Shown piece after piece: positions 35,885 to 49,197 of a stretch of 64,000 bases of DNA. The DNA comes from Trichopria drosophilae (lineage: Eukaryota > Arthropoda > Insecta > Hymenoptera > Diapriidae). Location of the stretch: NCBI GenBank assembly GCA_030407085.1, contig CM059586.1:106777501-106841500 (forward strand), in the 5' to 3' direction. Position 1 is the first letter of the stretch. Each line of letters starts with the position of its first letter. A model generated the notes under the pieces. That model did not search any database and was not told the origin of the DNA. It was given only the letters and a program-made list of their open reading frames with translations. Position numbers and translations under genes: made by a program.

Positions 35885-37652
35885 TGTGATATTGTAGGGG
35901 CGGCATCGATTTTGACTTCCGATTTTTTAGGAAATCACACTTAAAAAATCTACCAAAGTAATTAACAGAAAATTAAACCATTATTTGCAATTATTTATTA
36001 AGTGAATATTTGACAGAGTTTTAAATTTAGAAATTAAGCTCAACTTTATTAAATTTAGATTAAAAGCTGCGACGTAAGTATGCAGCATTAAATATATGTG
36101 ATTGGCTGATACTAGAGGTATTGAAGTGTTGTTCTCGACAACATCCGTACATCCTACATTTCATGTCATTTCGATGACTCGATGATCGGTCCAACGCGCT
36201 CAATCTCGTACACCCATCAAGTTTGTACAAGCGGCACTCCGTTCGACCCATTCACCGATGTCCGACTCGAGCGACGGCTCTTCTACTCGACCCCATTCTC
36301 GTCTTTATTTTCCTATCGTCTCGATATATGTACATTACATAGAGATTGTCATAACTACGCGTTCACGTCATGAAAGTTCGTCGAGGGTCGTTCATATTTC
36401 ATTTTCGTCATAATTGGTCGGTACCTGCGGTGACATATAGGCAAAAATGTCGTTTTTAATGTTAAAAAAATTGTCGTTTGTTTATTTAAGCAATTTCTAA
36501 TTAACTTGTCATTCGAAACAGTAGGAATGTACCTTAATTTCAGGAGCATAGAATGCCAAATTTTCAAATTACGTTTGACCAAGACAAAGTTTGCCTCCGA
36601 AAAAAAATACCCTATAGTTTTTTTTTATCAAATATCGACATTTTAAACCATAAACAACTAAAAAAGTGTTTTCCAAAAGTTGATATATTTCGAGAGAAAA
36701 TTCTAAAATCTATAATATTTCAGGGTTTTCCTCGAAACTTTTGAAAACATTCTAAGCATTTTTTGTTCTCTACAATGTTTTTCAAAAGTTGTTATGACGC
36801 CATTTTGAAAATCCTAATGGTGGAAACAAAGTTTTGACCTCGAAATATTTATCGAAATAGTCGTTTAAATAAAAGTAAGTAATGGGCATTAATGGATAAA
36901 AGTAAATGTAATTGGCACGATAATAGACATTCATAAGGAATTTTAGTAATTTTTTTAATTTAAGCATCCTATATCCACTAAGAGTAATCTACTACTCACC
37001 CAGATAAAATTTTCTGAATATTGATCAATATATCTTACTCATGTCTTCCAACAATATGACAACTAAATTTATTATCATGTGTAATTCTGTCATTTAAACA
37101 TTATAACAATAATAATTAATAAAACAATATTTAATACCGGTCATTTTTATGTTTCAGGTAAAATGATGACAGTTTGGACTAATATAGACACAAAATGTAC
37201 TGTGAGTGATACGATAATTATTTTGTACGTCTGCAATTATGTAACGTTGCAATTAACAATATTTTTGCAAAATAACTGTCTGCTAGCTTAAGTGCAATAT
37301 TAATATATAATATACTTTTAAAACGTTGTTCTTATTGAATCGTAAAAAGGGTTAAGAAATGTTTAAATACAAATGGATTTTAACGACAAACAGTTAAGTT
37401 TTTTGATAAAAAGATTCTTTACAGTTTCATCGAAGGAATTTTTGCCTAATTAGGAAAATTATTCATAAAATATAAAAACTTATATTTTTTTTACATAAAC
37501 AGAACTATGTGACGTTAGTTTTAGTCAAAATCCTTCGATTTTTAAACATTTTTGTTTAAACTTCCTGACAATGCAACAAGACGAAACTTTGAGTAAACAA
37601 CTAAAACGAGCAAACTAAATTGTTCTCGTTTGTTATCATATAAAATAACAAT
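35885..37652. other. AT-rich DNA with one CpG islet
   Basis: An islet at about 36110-36370 has frames on both strands. From 36540 to 36830 there is foldback-like text including TGACGCCATTTTGAAAA. GGGTTAA at 37346 could be a transposon right end without a partner. No gene is recognised. Confidence 0.4.
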
Positions 37653-37942
37653 GGTTAAGTAACTTACAATTTATATCCAATTTTACAAACATATAGTGAA
37701 ACTTTTTAGATAATGCCGAGACATGAGGCGATATTTTAGTTGAAAATAACGGGAAGGAGTGTGGAATTTCCACAGTTTTTTATAATCTGAAAAAGGATAG
37801 GTAATTTCGACCACCATGTTATTTTCAATAAAAATGTATAGAAAGATTAAATATTAAAGCAAAAATTGAACTCATTAAATACATTATGAAAATTCATATC
37901 AGACCGATTGATTTATTTATTTTTTTACCTTCCAAATTAACG
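37653..37942 (-). repeat. Dispersed repeat C, inverted copy
   Basis: Its reverse complement aligns with 41830-42102: shared words in order are AAATAAATC, TGTATTTAATGAGTTCAATT, GCTTTAATAT, AAAATAACATG, GTTATTTTCAACT, AAAAAGTTTC and GTAAGTTA.TTAACCA. Both copies begin at a TTAA. There is no coding potential. The superfamily is unknown. Confidence 0.65.
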
Positions 37943-40280
37943 TTGAATAGATAGGTCGGAATTATCTCATTTTCCCTTACTTATTATCAATTGACTAAAT
38001 TACTTTATAAAACGGAATAATTACAACGCAACATTTTTCTAGAAACAAGAATTATATGAAAACAGTAATTTTATCGAGGGTAGTAATAGTTAAAAAAATG
38101 CAATATCTTAAAACCTAAGACTCAAGCGTTAACAATTAAGTAGTGATAATACGAATAAAGGTTTCATTATCCGGGAGATCACTGCGTTCGGCTGAACGTA
38201 GAGACACGACTTTAAGATCTCATTTAGTCAAGACCCTCGCTAAGTGAGCGAGCTTTTTCTACCCTGGGAAAATATTCACTGGCTCCGGCTGTCTCTTATC
38301 TCGTCGGCCTCAGACGTTATATCCATCCACGTAAATATATATCACCCAGCAAATTCCTTCCGTATTCTAATCTCGATCGAGAGCAATTTAATTATACGTT
38401 CGTCACGAGCGACCAACCGACCGTGCGACTAGCCGACCGAAGGGATACGTCACGAGGGATGTCGCCAATTCTGTTATTAATGCATTTTCTCTCACAACCA
38501 CGGGACACGACCGTCGATGAAAATATTCGATGGGAAACGCTATTAATTATTTTAATTGGAAGATTGAAGGGCATTACTTTCAAACGGCAAATTGTCGATT
38601 GTATATGGATCGAGTAGATCTCGACAATAGTGATCGTTTTTCCTTCCACCAGATTGCTCCTTATTAAAAAAAGTTTCCTTACTTTTTGTTTTTGATATTT
38701 TTTCAATCCAATACTCGAACTTTTCAGTGTTTGCTAAAATTTAGACAATATGAGAACTGAAAATCACTATTCCGTCACTTATCAATAATATCTAAGTAAT
38801 ACCGGTTTTTTATATCACAAAAAAATTAACTATGGCAAGTGGCTGACCAAAAATACCTGTTTTCACTCACTTTATATAGAACCTTTTGGCAAAATCTTTC
38901 TGTTCCAAGGATGCAATCACATTTTATTGGAGATTCTGCTATTTTCATTACTACCTTACGGACAATTAAGTAGATTAGGTTTTTGGGATCTCTGATTAAC
39001 AATATCATATCAGTTTTTTTAAAATTGAAAATAACGAATCTAACATGACGGTCGAATTTTTAATAATGTGTGAAATCATTTGAAGTATATATACACTTTT
39101 TTGGGGGGTCGCGGATTCTGAATAGCGTGTGCGTTTTTTAGAATTAAAAATGTTTGATCTACTATGGTGGACAAATTTTTTAAATTTGATTAAAATCGCT
39201 CGAAATTTATTACTCGAGATCTTTTGTTGGACCGTGATGGTCCCAATATTTGTTAATAACAACCAAAAAGCCCTAGATAGATGATTTTGATTTTTCACTA
39301 TTTGTTTGAAAATTTGAAGTATTTTGGCTTTTGGTTTAATTACTTTCAAGCGCACTATAAGTATAATAGAATTAATTTTTGTCGAGCTAACATAATATTG
39401 GGATTCTTTTAAACGAATGATAAAGTTCTTTACAAAATTTTAATTTTAAGAAAAAATTTTACTTTTATACGAAATGGCGTCATAGTAAACATTTCATTTG
39501 AAAAATGTCTGGATGCTGTAACCCAAAAATTATTAGGTTGCTTAAAAAAATGCTAAGAACAAAAAGTTCATAAAATCACGGAGGAATTTTCTGTAATATT
39601 GTCGATTTTTTCCAAGACATTTTTAGAATATTAGATTTTCTATCAAATTTTTAGAAACTAACGAAAAGTTTCGTATAAAGTTCCATACATTCTTTGACGA
39701 TTTCTAAGCTCTTTTGTTATCTGCAGTTTTTTTATAAAGTTTATAGTTCTCGAGGAAAAAATCCTTAACTATAAGTTTAAAATTCATTTTCTCAAAAACT
39801 ACCACTTTTTGGAAAAAATGGAAGACGCCAAAAAATACTTAGATTTCATTAAAGAATGTACTAAATTTTTTCAGAACTTTTCATACATTTTTAGAAATTT
39901 CATAAAAATTCTTGGAACATAACAGTTAGGCTTCCATATACCGTAAGTGAAAGCAGACATTTTTGGTCAGCCTTATGTCCTTTCAGAAGTAATTTAACAA
40001 AAGTCAATTTTTTTTTCAAATTTCTCGCCATATTAGAATTCCTAAGGGCTAAAACTCAATTTTGACCTCGGTACCATCAAGTACGATCTCGAAGCTAGTA
40101 GTTTACGTATCTTTCAATGTTTTTAAATTTGGTTTTGATAGGAAAAACTTGATTGAAATTGAAGTTTAAAAAATGTCAGGCGCTAATGGGTTAAAGGGAC
40201 TACCATAAAATCGACCTGACGTTATCGAAAAATAATTCAAAATGGTAAAAATCCCACGGATCGTCTGAAGGAGTCTGCAG
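37943..40280. other. AT-rich DNA, one CpG islet, foldback-like text
   Basis: An islet lies at about 38150-38600 with frames on both strands. From 39090 on there is repeat text (the module at 39094-39167; ACGAAATGGCGTCATAG near 39470). A candidate piggyBac-type right end is at 40188-40194: on the minus strand it reads TTAA followed by CCCATTAGCGCCTGAC. No matching left end was found. Confidence 0.4.
39094..39167 (+). repeat. Dispersed repeat module, copy 2
   Basis: The partner of 11895-11960, sharing CTTTTTTGGG, TCGCGGATTCTGAAT and GAATTAAAAA in the same order. It is diverged, so probably old. Confidence 0.5.
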
Positions 40281-41230
40281 AATGGTCGAAACGAAGAAAA
40301 GAAAAGGTAATGTCTCCCCAAGCGGCGAAAGGCTGTCTTTTCACGGAATTTACCACACGTGAAAAGGCATCTTTCAGGAAGTCCCTTGAGGCACTCACCT
40401 GCACACGGGCAATAAAGGGCTCCCGTTATGGCATGTCCATTATTAAAAAAAGCGGCGAAAGGGTTCGAAGTTTCGTTGGGAAGATAAGTAAGGGCGTCAG
40501 AGTGAGGGTGGATTTTCCGTCGGCCCTTGTCGCATCGTCATCCCTCGAACGTCATTCCGAAGTCGCGAGAGAGAGATGGAGAGAGAGTGTGCACGCCCAC
40601 CAACGGCGCACTGGAGGGATTTCGGCTTCTCGGCTCGTGGATGAGGAAGGGGCCGGTGCGGAAGAGGGGAGCCGGGTAATAGTTCGGTTGGCGGCAGAGC
40701 CGCGTCTGACCGATACGGCGCCAGTACTACTGTCGCCACCATCACGAGCGCAGGCACAAGAAGCCATGGACATACTGGGTATGTCCGTTAAAAACCGCAT
40801 GCACTTAACCTCTAACTCAACTGCGAGCCCGTTAGTTATCACGTGTTCAAAAAAACAAAAAATGATCTCGATCGAGTTCTGTGATTTATGTGCCGTCGCG
40901 GCTTTTCTCGCCTCACTTTTCTCGCGCCAAAATCCTTTCTTGATGGATTTCAAGATCACGACAGACGCAAGTACGCGACGCTACTGGAAATCCCCGCGTG
41001 TTTCGCGAACTTTCCTAAAGTTGATTCGGCACGCGCGGTCTTCGATCCCGAGTCGACGTAATTCGATTTCGCGATGACAGAGGTTCGCGATGAGGTTCAT
41101 CCAGGAAGGAAACGCACGTTGCCTTAATTTGCCTGAGGAGTGACGCGACCAAAGCCGACTGCGGGTTTCTCCTCTCCTTGGAAGGGAGAGAGCATGATTT
41201 CCGCCGGATTGTAAGGAGTTGATTTTTACG
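40281..41230 (+). promoter_or_regulatory. Largest CpG-rich islet; possible first exon region
   Basis: A GC-rich block unlike its AT-rich flanks. It contains the longest open frame of the window (40310-41077, 255 codons), but that frame is rich in R and S, has no domain I recognise, and is opposed by two long minus-strand frames (40497-40757 and 40552-40959), as expected of GC-rich noncoding DNA. Within it, GCCATGGAC at 40763-40771 is a strong start context, and GTATGT at 40779 is a good splice donor. A non-coding 5' region plus a very short first coding exon (40766-40778) is therefore possible. No downstream exon could be linked. Confidence 0.25.
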
Positions 41231-41829
41231 AGTGCGGGTTCATGTTTTGTGTAATTTAGACATTTTTTTTCCAACAATTTGTGATTTATTATTATTCAAA
41301 ATCTATGTTATTATGCATTTACTATATTATATCAGTATTAAGTACATGTATTTGGACAATCATTTTTTACACAGGGTTGCAATGTTTGCTAAATAACTTT
41401 TTTTCCCTTTTCTTTATTTGTGCTTACACTATTTCGATGTAACAACTAAAGGAGTTAGAAAATACCGTCCGCTATTCTGATGACAATTTTAAGAGACCTT
41501 TAATTATAATAATTTATTCTATTATTTAAGAAAAGTTCTAAATAAAACCCAAGTAGAATACAAAAATTTACAAACATATGAATCATATATTATACATTTG
41601 ATAAGGTTTTAATTTTCAACCGATTTATAAATTAATATATTCTTAAATAGTTTGACATTTTTCAGTCACAGGAAGAATGTAAATTAAAAATGGTCGAGTT
41701 TAATAGAAATGTAAAAATTAGAAGAAGAGGAAAAAATCAAACAAGGGTCGATAATTTTGAGGGGTTTTGTAATATAAATAAATATTTAGCAACGTTTCGA
41801 CTCTGATATGAGTCCTATTCATGGCTATG
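41231..41829. other. AT-rich spacer, no feature
   Basis: AT-rich, no ORF of note and no repeat recognised. Confidence 0.4.
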
Positions 41830-42102
41830 TTAACCATTTAAAGGTCAAAAACGTAAATAAATCCAGAAATTTTCAAAGTGTATTTAATGAGTTCAATTTT
41901 AGCTTTAATATCAGAACTTGTCCATAAATTTTTATTAAAAATAACATGACAGTTTGTATTACCCAGGGTTTTTCATTTTTTGAAAAACTGAATAATTCCC
42001 TTGTTATTTTCAACTGAAATGATGTTTAATGCCTCGACAGTGTCGAAAAAGTTTCGCGATATATTTTTAAGAGAATATGTAATTTTGTAAGTTATTTAAC
42101 CA
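41830..42102 (+). repeat. Dispersed repeat C, direct copy
   Basis: It starts at TTAACCATTTAAAGG and ends near GTAAGTTATTTAACCA. It aligns along its length with the reverse complement of 37653-37942. The two copies are about 4 kb apart in inverse orientation and look anciently diverged. Confidence 0.65.
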
Positions 42103-45100
42103 GTATAATTTTATATGGTACTGCTTAAATTATGATAAAACACAAACGAAGGTCGAAATTACTCCGCAAGCTTTTTCGAAAAATACTAGAAAACAAAAAC
42201 ATAATCAATGTACAATGGAAACTTTAATCCTTGCGGAAAATTTTAGTATTAACTATCACTTCATGCAGTTTAGAAAACATTTTATTATAACTTCTTGTAT
42301 AAGCAGGCTAATGTGAATGTCAGATTTACCCTGGAGGTTAAAAAATTCATGCATTTCAAATATCTAACCATTGATGAATGCTTTCACTTATTTCAGCATA
42401 TATTGTAAATAGTCATTTTAAAAAATGCAGTGAAGGTTTAAAAACAAAAAACTGTCAGTTACCAAAACTAGTCTGTAAAGTAATGGTTTCTCTTTAATCA
42501 AGACAAATCGTTATTTTGCAAAATAGTTTATTTAATAAGAAAATTTAATCCCCAACACTGAAAAGGTACCACTAGGAATAGATGTCTAGTATACTGAAAG
42601 ATTTCATGTTTATTTATGCATTTAGTAATCAGTTTACATATTTTTAGACAACTCCCAGTAAAAACCTTACAGTATTCAATTTTACATATTTATTAAAACT
42701 ATTGTTACTTCATTAATATTTTACTATAGTTTAGGATTTTGACAAACTAAAAAAAATATTATTCCGTTCCATTTTTTGTATATGCTTTTCTGCAGCAATT
42801 TTGAACTTGGTATGGAACTTCCCGCTTACCAGTATAGATGTCTCCACTTGACGTAGATGCAATCGACATTTGCTTTAAAACTTGTCAGTTATTTCGGGAT
42901 ATAAAATATACTAGACTGAAACTAAATATAAGAAACTAATAAATCGTTAAAACAAACATATATTATAGAATTCCTTTTAAAGTATTTCGAAAAAACCATA
43001 ATAAGTTGATTCTGTGGTGAAATAAGATGTCAGTAAATCTTGAAAATCGACTCTTGTAGTTCAAACGCTTTTACTAAAAGAAATGAAAGATAATTGAAGG
43101 AATAAAAATAATAGATATTAAGGAGGATATTAATAAACTGCTTTTTGGTATAGCATATTTTATACTATATTTTTACATACAATTTTAACTAGATTTTTTT
43201 ACTTTACAAACTATCAGTATTCGGTTTAACGCCAAAACGAAATTATCAGTAAAAACTCACTGAATATGCAAGGTTTCTTTTAAATAGTAAGTGGTGCAAA
43301 TGCGATCATTAAAACTTTGCGGAAAGTACCGCTTGCCTCATTTATATAGTAAACGTTTGAAGCCTCTTACCATTAAAAACGAAGCATAATCTTGGTAATA
43401 TAATATTTCAAAAAACCTAAGCATAGTATTTAAATTTATTACGAAATATTAGTGTAGAATTAATACGCACAATTCAAAATTAACATGTGATTATTGAAAA
43501 AATATCTGAATTAAAATAAAATACATTTTTATTACTAAATTTTTATTTAGATATTTTTTAATATTCTTTGTCATTATTATTATTAAAATTGTATCTTGGA
43601 TTGTTGCCAAAGTTCTTTATCGTATATTCTTTAAATCTGTAAATAAACTGTCCCGTTTGAAATGATCGATCAGGTCGACATAAATGAACTAAGAGCATGA
43701 GTGATATTTTTCGTGATTTATCGTTCTATTTAAGAACTATACGTCTGACAGTTAACTTAACGTAGTTGATATGAAAGTAGCAAAGTAGTTTTTTAAGTAT
43801 TAAGTCATATTTTATACTTGTTGATATAAATATTTAATTGTGAAATAGTCGCTTGATTATGGCTGCATTTTTAATCAGGAAGAATCTAACATACATTCTC
43901 ATTAATTAAAATCGCTGTAATATGTAAACAATACCGTTGATTAATATATAAAAAAAACAACAAATTTTCTTATTTAACAACATCAAGAATTAGAAAATGA
44001 TTAAACTCAAAGGCTTGATATTTTATACATGGCTGACTGCTACTGACTTTTTCTACTGTAAAGTATGCACTCTATTGAAAAAAAAATTATAAATCATTAT
44101 ATCTCCTTTGCAAAATATTTTTTAAATCGACAATGATATTGTTATTCAATACAACAAATAATCGTAAACCCAAAGTCATAAGCTGATTTGTAAGGGAAGC
44201 CCTTCTTTCATTATTTTATTTAGGAAAATCAATGAAAATAATGAGTATTCTTTCGATCTTCTTTCATAGTAAGAAACTAATTTAAAAATAGACTCTTTAA
44301 ATAAGTCACTTCAATTTGTAAGTAATTGTTGATTCGCACAATATTGGCTTAAATTTTAAATTTGTTTAGGATTATTTTTAGAAAGAATAAATATTTGTGT
44401 ACATTAGAGATGATATCTTTAGAAATAAGAAAAAGACCAGCATTTCTTGGCAAGTTTTAAAGACTTCAGTCCCCTTGGGCCACTCTTCAGCCGCCCTTCC
44501 TTCAAAATTCGCGACCCTGACACGCGAACAAGGAAAAAGGCAGCGGAAAATAAATGCTCGCAAACCGAAGAATATTTCCAGACTCTCGCGGGACACGTGG
44601 AACGTCGTTCTTTCGTCGGGATATGGTTTACGGCGAACCTGCTGTTGAAAGGTTTCTGCTTGAGAATGTATCAGGAAATCTGATACATTTTTTATGCATT
44701 TATTATGCACTTAACTTGATAATTCAAAAACCGACGAAAAACGCTTTTTGATATATGGCTTATTCTCAAAATAATCAAAACAGTGACAAAAAGTTTTGTC
44801 TGAATATATTGACAATTTTTTTAATAGTATTGTTTAGTATCGATACTGAAAAAAGTGTTAAGCCAAGTTTTACTATCTAAAACCAATTTTCAGATTTTTA
44901 GTAAACTAATTTGTATATTACTCCACAAATATTCTATCAATAGCTTAGAAATAATTTCCACTTCGTCGATCTAAAACAAAAATACGCTGGTATTTATTGT
45001 TTTATTTGTTGATTCGCAACATCGTTTATAATTACAAAATAATAATGCTATTATTGGTGGCTATAATACTAAATATGAGCATTTCACCTATAAAAATCAA

Positions 45101-48100
45101 CAGGACAAAACAGAATTCATGGGTGTCGAGTGTTCATAAAAATTCCAGAAATGAAAATAGAAAAATATTCCGTGTCCTTATCTTCCTGAGTGGTGGTATA
45201 GTCTCAAAAAATAAAAAACGATTCATATGTCAAGAATCCGAATTCAGCAATATAAATACGAATTAATTTCAATTTCTTAGCAATGGCATGAATAAAAATG
45301 AATTCGTGATAACGTTTCAGAATTCATATTCTTGATATTTGAATTGATTTTTACTTTAATTGACTTAAATCAATTTATGAATCGAAGAAGGTTCAATTTG
45401 TAGATAATATAATAACATACGTTTTTGCAAAAATTTTGATAAAAAAAGTCTGAAGATGCCATGTCACTGGAGAAGATATGGAAATTCAAAGACTATAAAT
45501 ACTATTTTCCATTTGCATACCCGAAATTTTGATTAACACTCGATTTCTGGTTCATACCAGCAATTTTTTGCGATGTAGAATCAGTTACAGCCATGTTATT
45601 TTCTAATTTTAGACACAGCCGCACAAGTCACAAACTACTTACAAATAAAACGAAACTTTTTGCGATTATCGTATATTTATTTTTAAAAAAAGTTAAACTT
45701 ACCGCTAAAGTTTTAAATGTTAGAGTGTATCAGGACCTCTTTTTAAAAGTATACAGTAAATACACCTTGCTACCATTTTGTTTATAAATGTAATGCCAAA
45801 TGTTGACATTTTAGATGACAGTATGATCAGAAGTTAAATAGAGCGAATGGCTAAAACCGGTACCGATATGTAAATTAGCGAAATGTTCATATAATATTAA
45901 AACTCACATAATTCTGTCAATTTTTAGCAATTTTTGTTGAATAAAAGCGCGTTCGATGCGGCATTAAATTTACTTTCAAAATATTAATTAGAAAAACTTC
46001 TTGAGAGTGAAATGGGATTTAAAAAACATTGTCAAATCAAAAAGGTGTAATTCGGATAAATCTGATTTTTTTATCATAAAATTAGATTCTGAGGGTGTAT
46101 GAGAAAATTATACCATACCATTTATCGCTTACATATTTTATTATTTATTTATTTTTCCTGTTCTTCTTTTAAATAAAAAAATGAAACTAAAATAATGACA
46201 AATATAAATTGGCCTTTTAGTTGTAATTGGCATTAAAAGAATCGTTTTATAATTCATTTACATTTTTCTTCGGTTTATTAAGGGTTTCTAAAGTGATCTG
46301 CGGTAAGGTATGAAATTACACTAAAAAAAGTAAATGAAACATGGCTGAATAACATTTTTAAAATTCAGGTTTTGTAAGGAAAATTCTATGCACTATAAAT
46401 AGTTTCCTAGAAAATATCAATGATATTAATAGAGAACTGCCCGAGAATTTTCGAAAATATGTGATGTTTATTTATTTTCGAAAATTGGCCGTCACTTCTC
46501 AATTAATTTCCTTGGCATTTTCTATTTTTTATTTACGTTTTTTATTAAAAATTCCTATCTTATCGGACGAGCATTGTAGAACCTCTTTAAATATATCTTT
46601 CTTCTATCGAATAACCTCGCATTATCTCGTCCTCCTCCAAAGTCAGTCAAGCAGAAAAAATTAATATAACAATTAAAGTGAATTGATTCACTAATTAGTT
46701 TTATATTAATATATATTTTCAACTTATATACAGTACGATACATTTATTTTAATATATGTAAATTATGCAATTATAATATGTCGGCATATACGTTTAATTA
46801 TATATTTGCATACACATACATTCACATCGCTATCCAGTTCATGCATTTTTCGCTAAAATTACACATATCCCATTTAATTAAATTCATAACAGAAGTTTGC
46901 TCATTATGCAAAAATGTGTATACCACGAAAATAACCAAAGTTTTCAATTTGCGTTTACATCCTTTATATCCTTATAATATGATAGTTAACAACCGTTTGT
47001 ATTGTTTTCTCGTTTTCAGTTTAATAAATGAAAGTAATGGAATGAACAATCACCGACTTTTCATATAATATATTTGTTAATTCCGTTTATTCGATTTATT
47101 AAACTAATTTAACAATCTATTTTTGATATTCAGATTTTAATGGAATATCCATTGTAATACAAAATTGAGTTTACTAACGATTTCTGCATATATATCTTGA
47201 CAATAATAATACCATTCAAGTAAATTAACTTTATCTTAAATTAATTCGGTTAAACTTATAATATAATTACTCAGCTTTATTAAATGCTAATAACTTATTT
47301 TATTAAACATACCAGTTGAAATAATATGCATCTACACTTCTGAATCCTCGTGAATCAAAAATCAAAATGTCTGTTATAGAAATAATTCTGTATATACCTA
47401 ATTAAATAGGACGCCGCAAATTCAATAATAATAGTTCTGCATATTGCCATATTTCAATTTAATTATCTTGATAGATCACATTAACCACTTTTATTACTAT
47501 ATCAAGGTTAGTTTCTCTTTTTTTTATGCACGTCATAAACTTTTATAGCATTCGTGCCATTGTTCTTTTGGTTCATTGCCGCAGGAAATACGACGGGCAC
47601 AGGAATTAATTGATGCTAAGTAGTAATATTCCGTTTTTATCAGACTGTTTATATCAACCTTTTCCGTTATGGACTTGCATATTTTGAATAGAATTTGTTT
47701 GTGAACCACAATCTTACATACTTACTATCTTATTTGTACAAGGGAAAAAATATTCATTACAAATCCGCCATTTTTAATTTTAGCAATATATTATAATCTT
47801 TGTACATAATCAATTAATATTTATATCATCATCATAAAACTCAAATAAATTGTCTATCATTTCTCTTTCAAATAATTAATAATTTTGAATAAATTTGTTT
47901 CATTTCGTGGCCATTTTGAATAATAAGATATTTTGTTTCAAAAAATATACTAGTAGCATGTTACTTATAGTTAACAATTCAAATTACTTTTTAAGTTATG
48001 CAATTCATTGATTATAACCCGTTTCACTAGAGAAAATCGTAAAAAATTTAAATAAAAGACCTAAAAATGGCATTTTTATTTTATTTTGCATAATTTGTGC

Positions 48101-48579
48101 GTAAATGTTCGTTTCTTGCAATTTTCTCAACTGGAATCGATAAAGCGCACTTGAGACCCGTAGGAAAAGTATCATTCAAAAATTAAAAAATATTTTTTTT
48201 ATTGGAGGGTTTAAACCACACTACTTCCGAGAAAAAAATTTTTAATTTTTCGTGATCTGCAGTGCATCATTGCAATATTTTCTAGGAAACAATGCTATTT
48301 AAACAGAAATACGAGGAGACTGCTTAAAACCATATTTTTTAATTTTCAAAATTAAAAAATCTTAATGTAGCTTCAGCTACTTTGAAGGAACCCTTTCGAA
48401 TTTCAAAAATTGAACCACATCATAAAAATCATTACTTATCATACTAAAGTCACAAGAAAAGTTGAAATAAAACTTTCATACCTCAAAGAAACAACATAAT
48501 GATCTTCTCAAATTAGTATAAATTTTTAATATTAAAAATTATAAAGTTGGGAACAAATGAATTGGTGACCCCATGAAAG
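42103..48579. other. Long AT-rich tract, mostly featureless
   Basis: One small CpG-rich islet at about 44450-44660 has frames on both strands. Text near 45235-45252 contains GAATCCGAATTCAGCAAT, related to the shared foldback module. AAAGTACCGCTTGCCTCAT near 43323 resembles AAAGTTCCCGCTTGCCTAAT inside the CACTGG element, so a decayed relative may lie there. AGTAGTAA at 47619-47626 is a solo motif. No gene is recognised. Confidence 0.4.
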
Positions 48580-48990
48580 ATTTTAGGAGGAATAAGGGAC
48601 AGGAATCTTCACCAGTGCCGAATCGCAGCATCCGAAGCAGTATTGCGGCGCGAAAGCTCTTACGGTTCGTTTGACGCTTCCGCGATTCAGGGAAGCTGGC
48701 GGGGGTCGTGGGTGGCAACGATAGAACATCCGAGAGGGTCGAATGCAACCAGATTTTTGTATTTACCTTTGCAATCGACTGCTACTTTGCCCTGTCGAGT
48801 CTCGTGGAAGCATCGCGATGTTTCGGAGTTCTGCCCCCGCACGTCCTTCGGCAACAGGAACCTCTCGGGAAACGTCGCTTTTGCTTATTTACTCCGAAAA
48901 GACGAAACGGCAATTCCTGATGGCAAAACAAAAGGCAAAGGAAACTTGGAAAATGGCGGAATCGTAGAAAGAGTTTTACTGCGGTGAATC
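48580..48990. other. CpG-rich islet
   Basis: Overlapping frames occur in two plus-strand phases (48643-48987, 48708-48967) and on the minus strand (48539-48748). The first contains TATLPCRVSW, which looks faintly like an immunoglobulin B-strand, but there is no companion C-strand tryptophan spacing or YxC motif and no splice acceptor at the expected place. I do not call a gene. Confidence 0.35.
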
Positions 48991-49148
48991 GAAACTTGTT
49001 TGTGACTTTTTTGTCACTTTTTACCAGAAAAGATATTTAGTTCCATGTTTTTTTGATAACTGTTGTTACATAAATAGTCATCGTTTTTAATCTTCAATTA
49101 CTTTAAAGTCGGATTTCCAATGTTTAATTCGTGGTCTGACTCTAATGA

Positions 49149-49197
49149 CTATTACTACTTTCATCCGTGTATTTTCTTTTCCTACAAGTAGTAACAG
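49149..49197. repeat. Inverted pair of the AGTAGTAACAG motif (reversed order)
   Basis: CTATTACTACT at 49149-49159 and AGTAGTAACAG at 49187-49197 pair over 10 of 11 positions, with the same C versus T difference as in R1. GGTCTGAC lies just upstream (about 49133-49140). Confidence 0.6.

Noticed and set aside
40310..41077. 255-codon open frame, longest in the window
   Set aside because: Lies in a CpG-rich islet, is rich in R and S, shows no domain, and is opposed by long minus-strand frames; typical of chance in GC-rich DNA.
48643..48987. Faint immunoglobulin-like peptide (TATLPCRVSW)
   Set aside because: No second cysteine with YxC, no proper domain spacing, and competing frames over the same bases.
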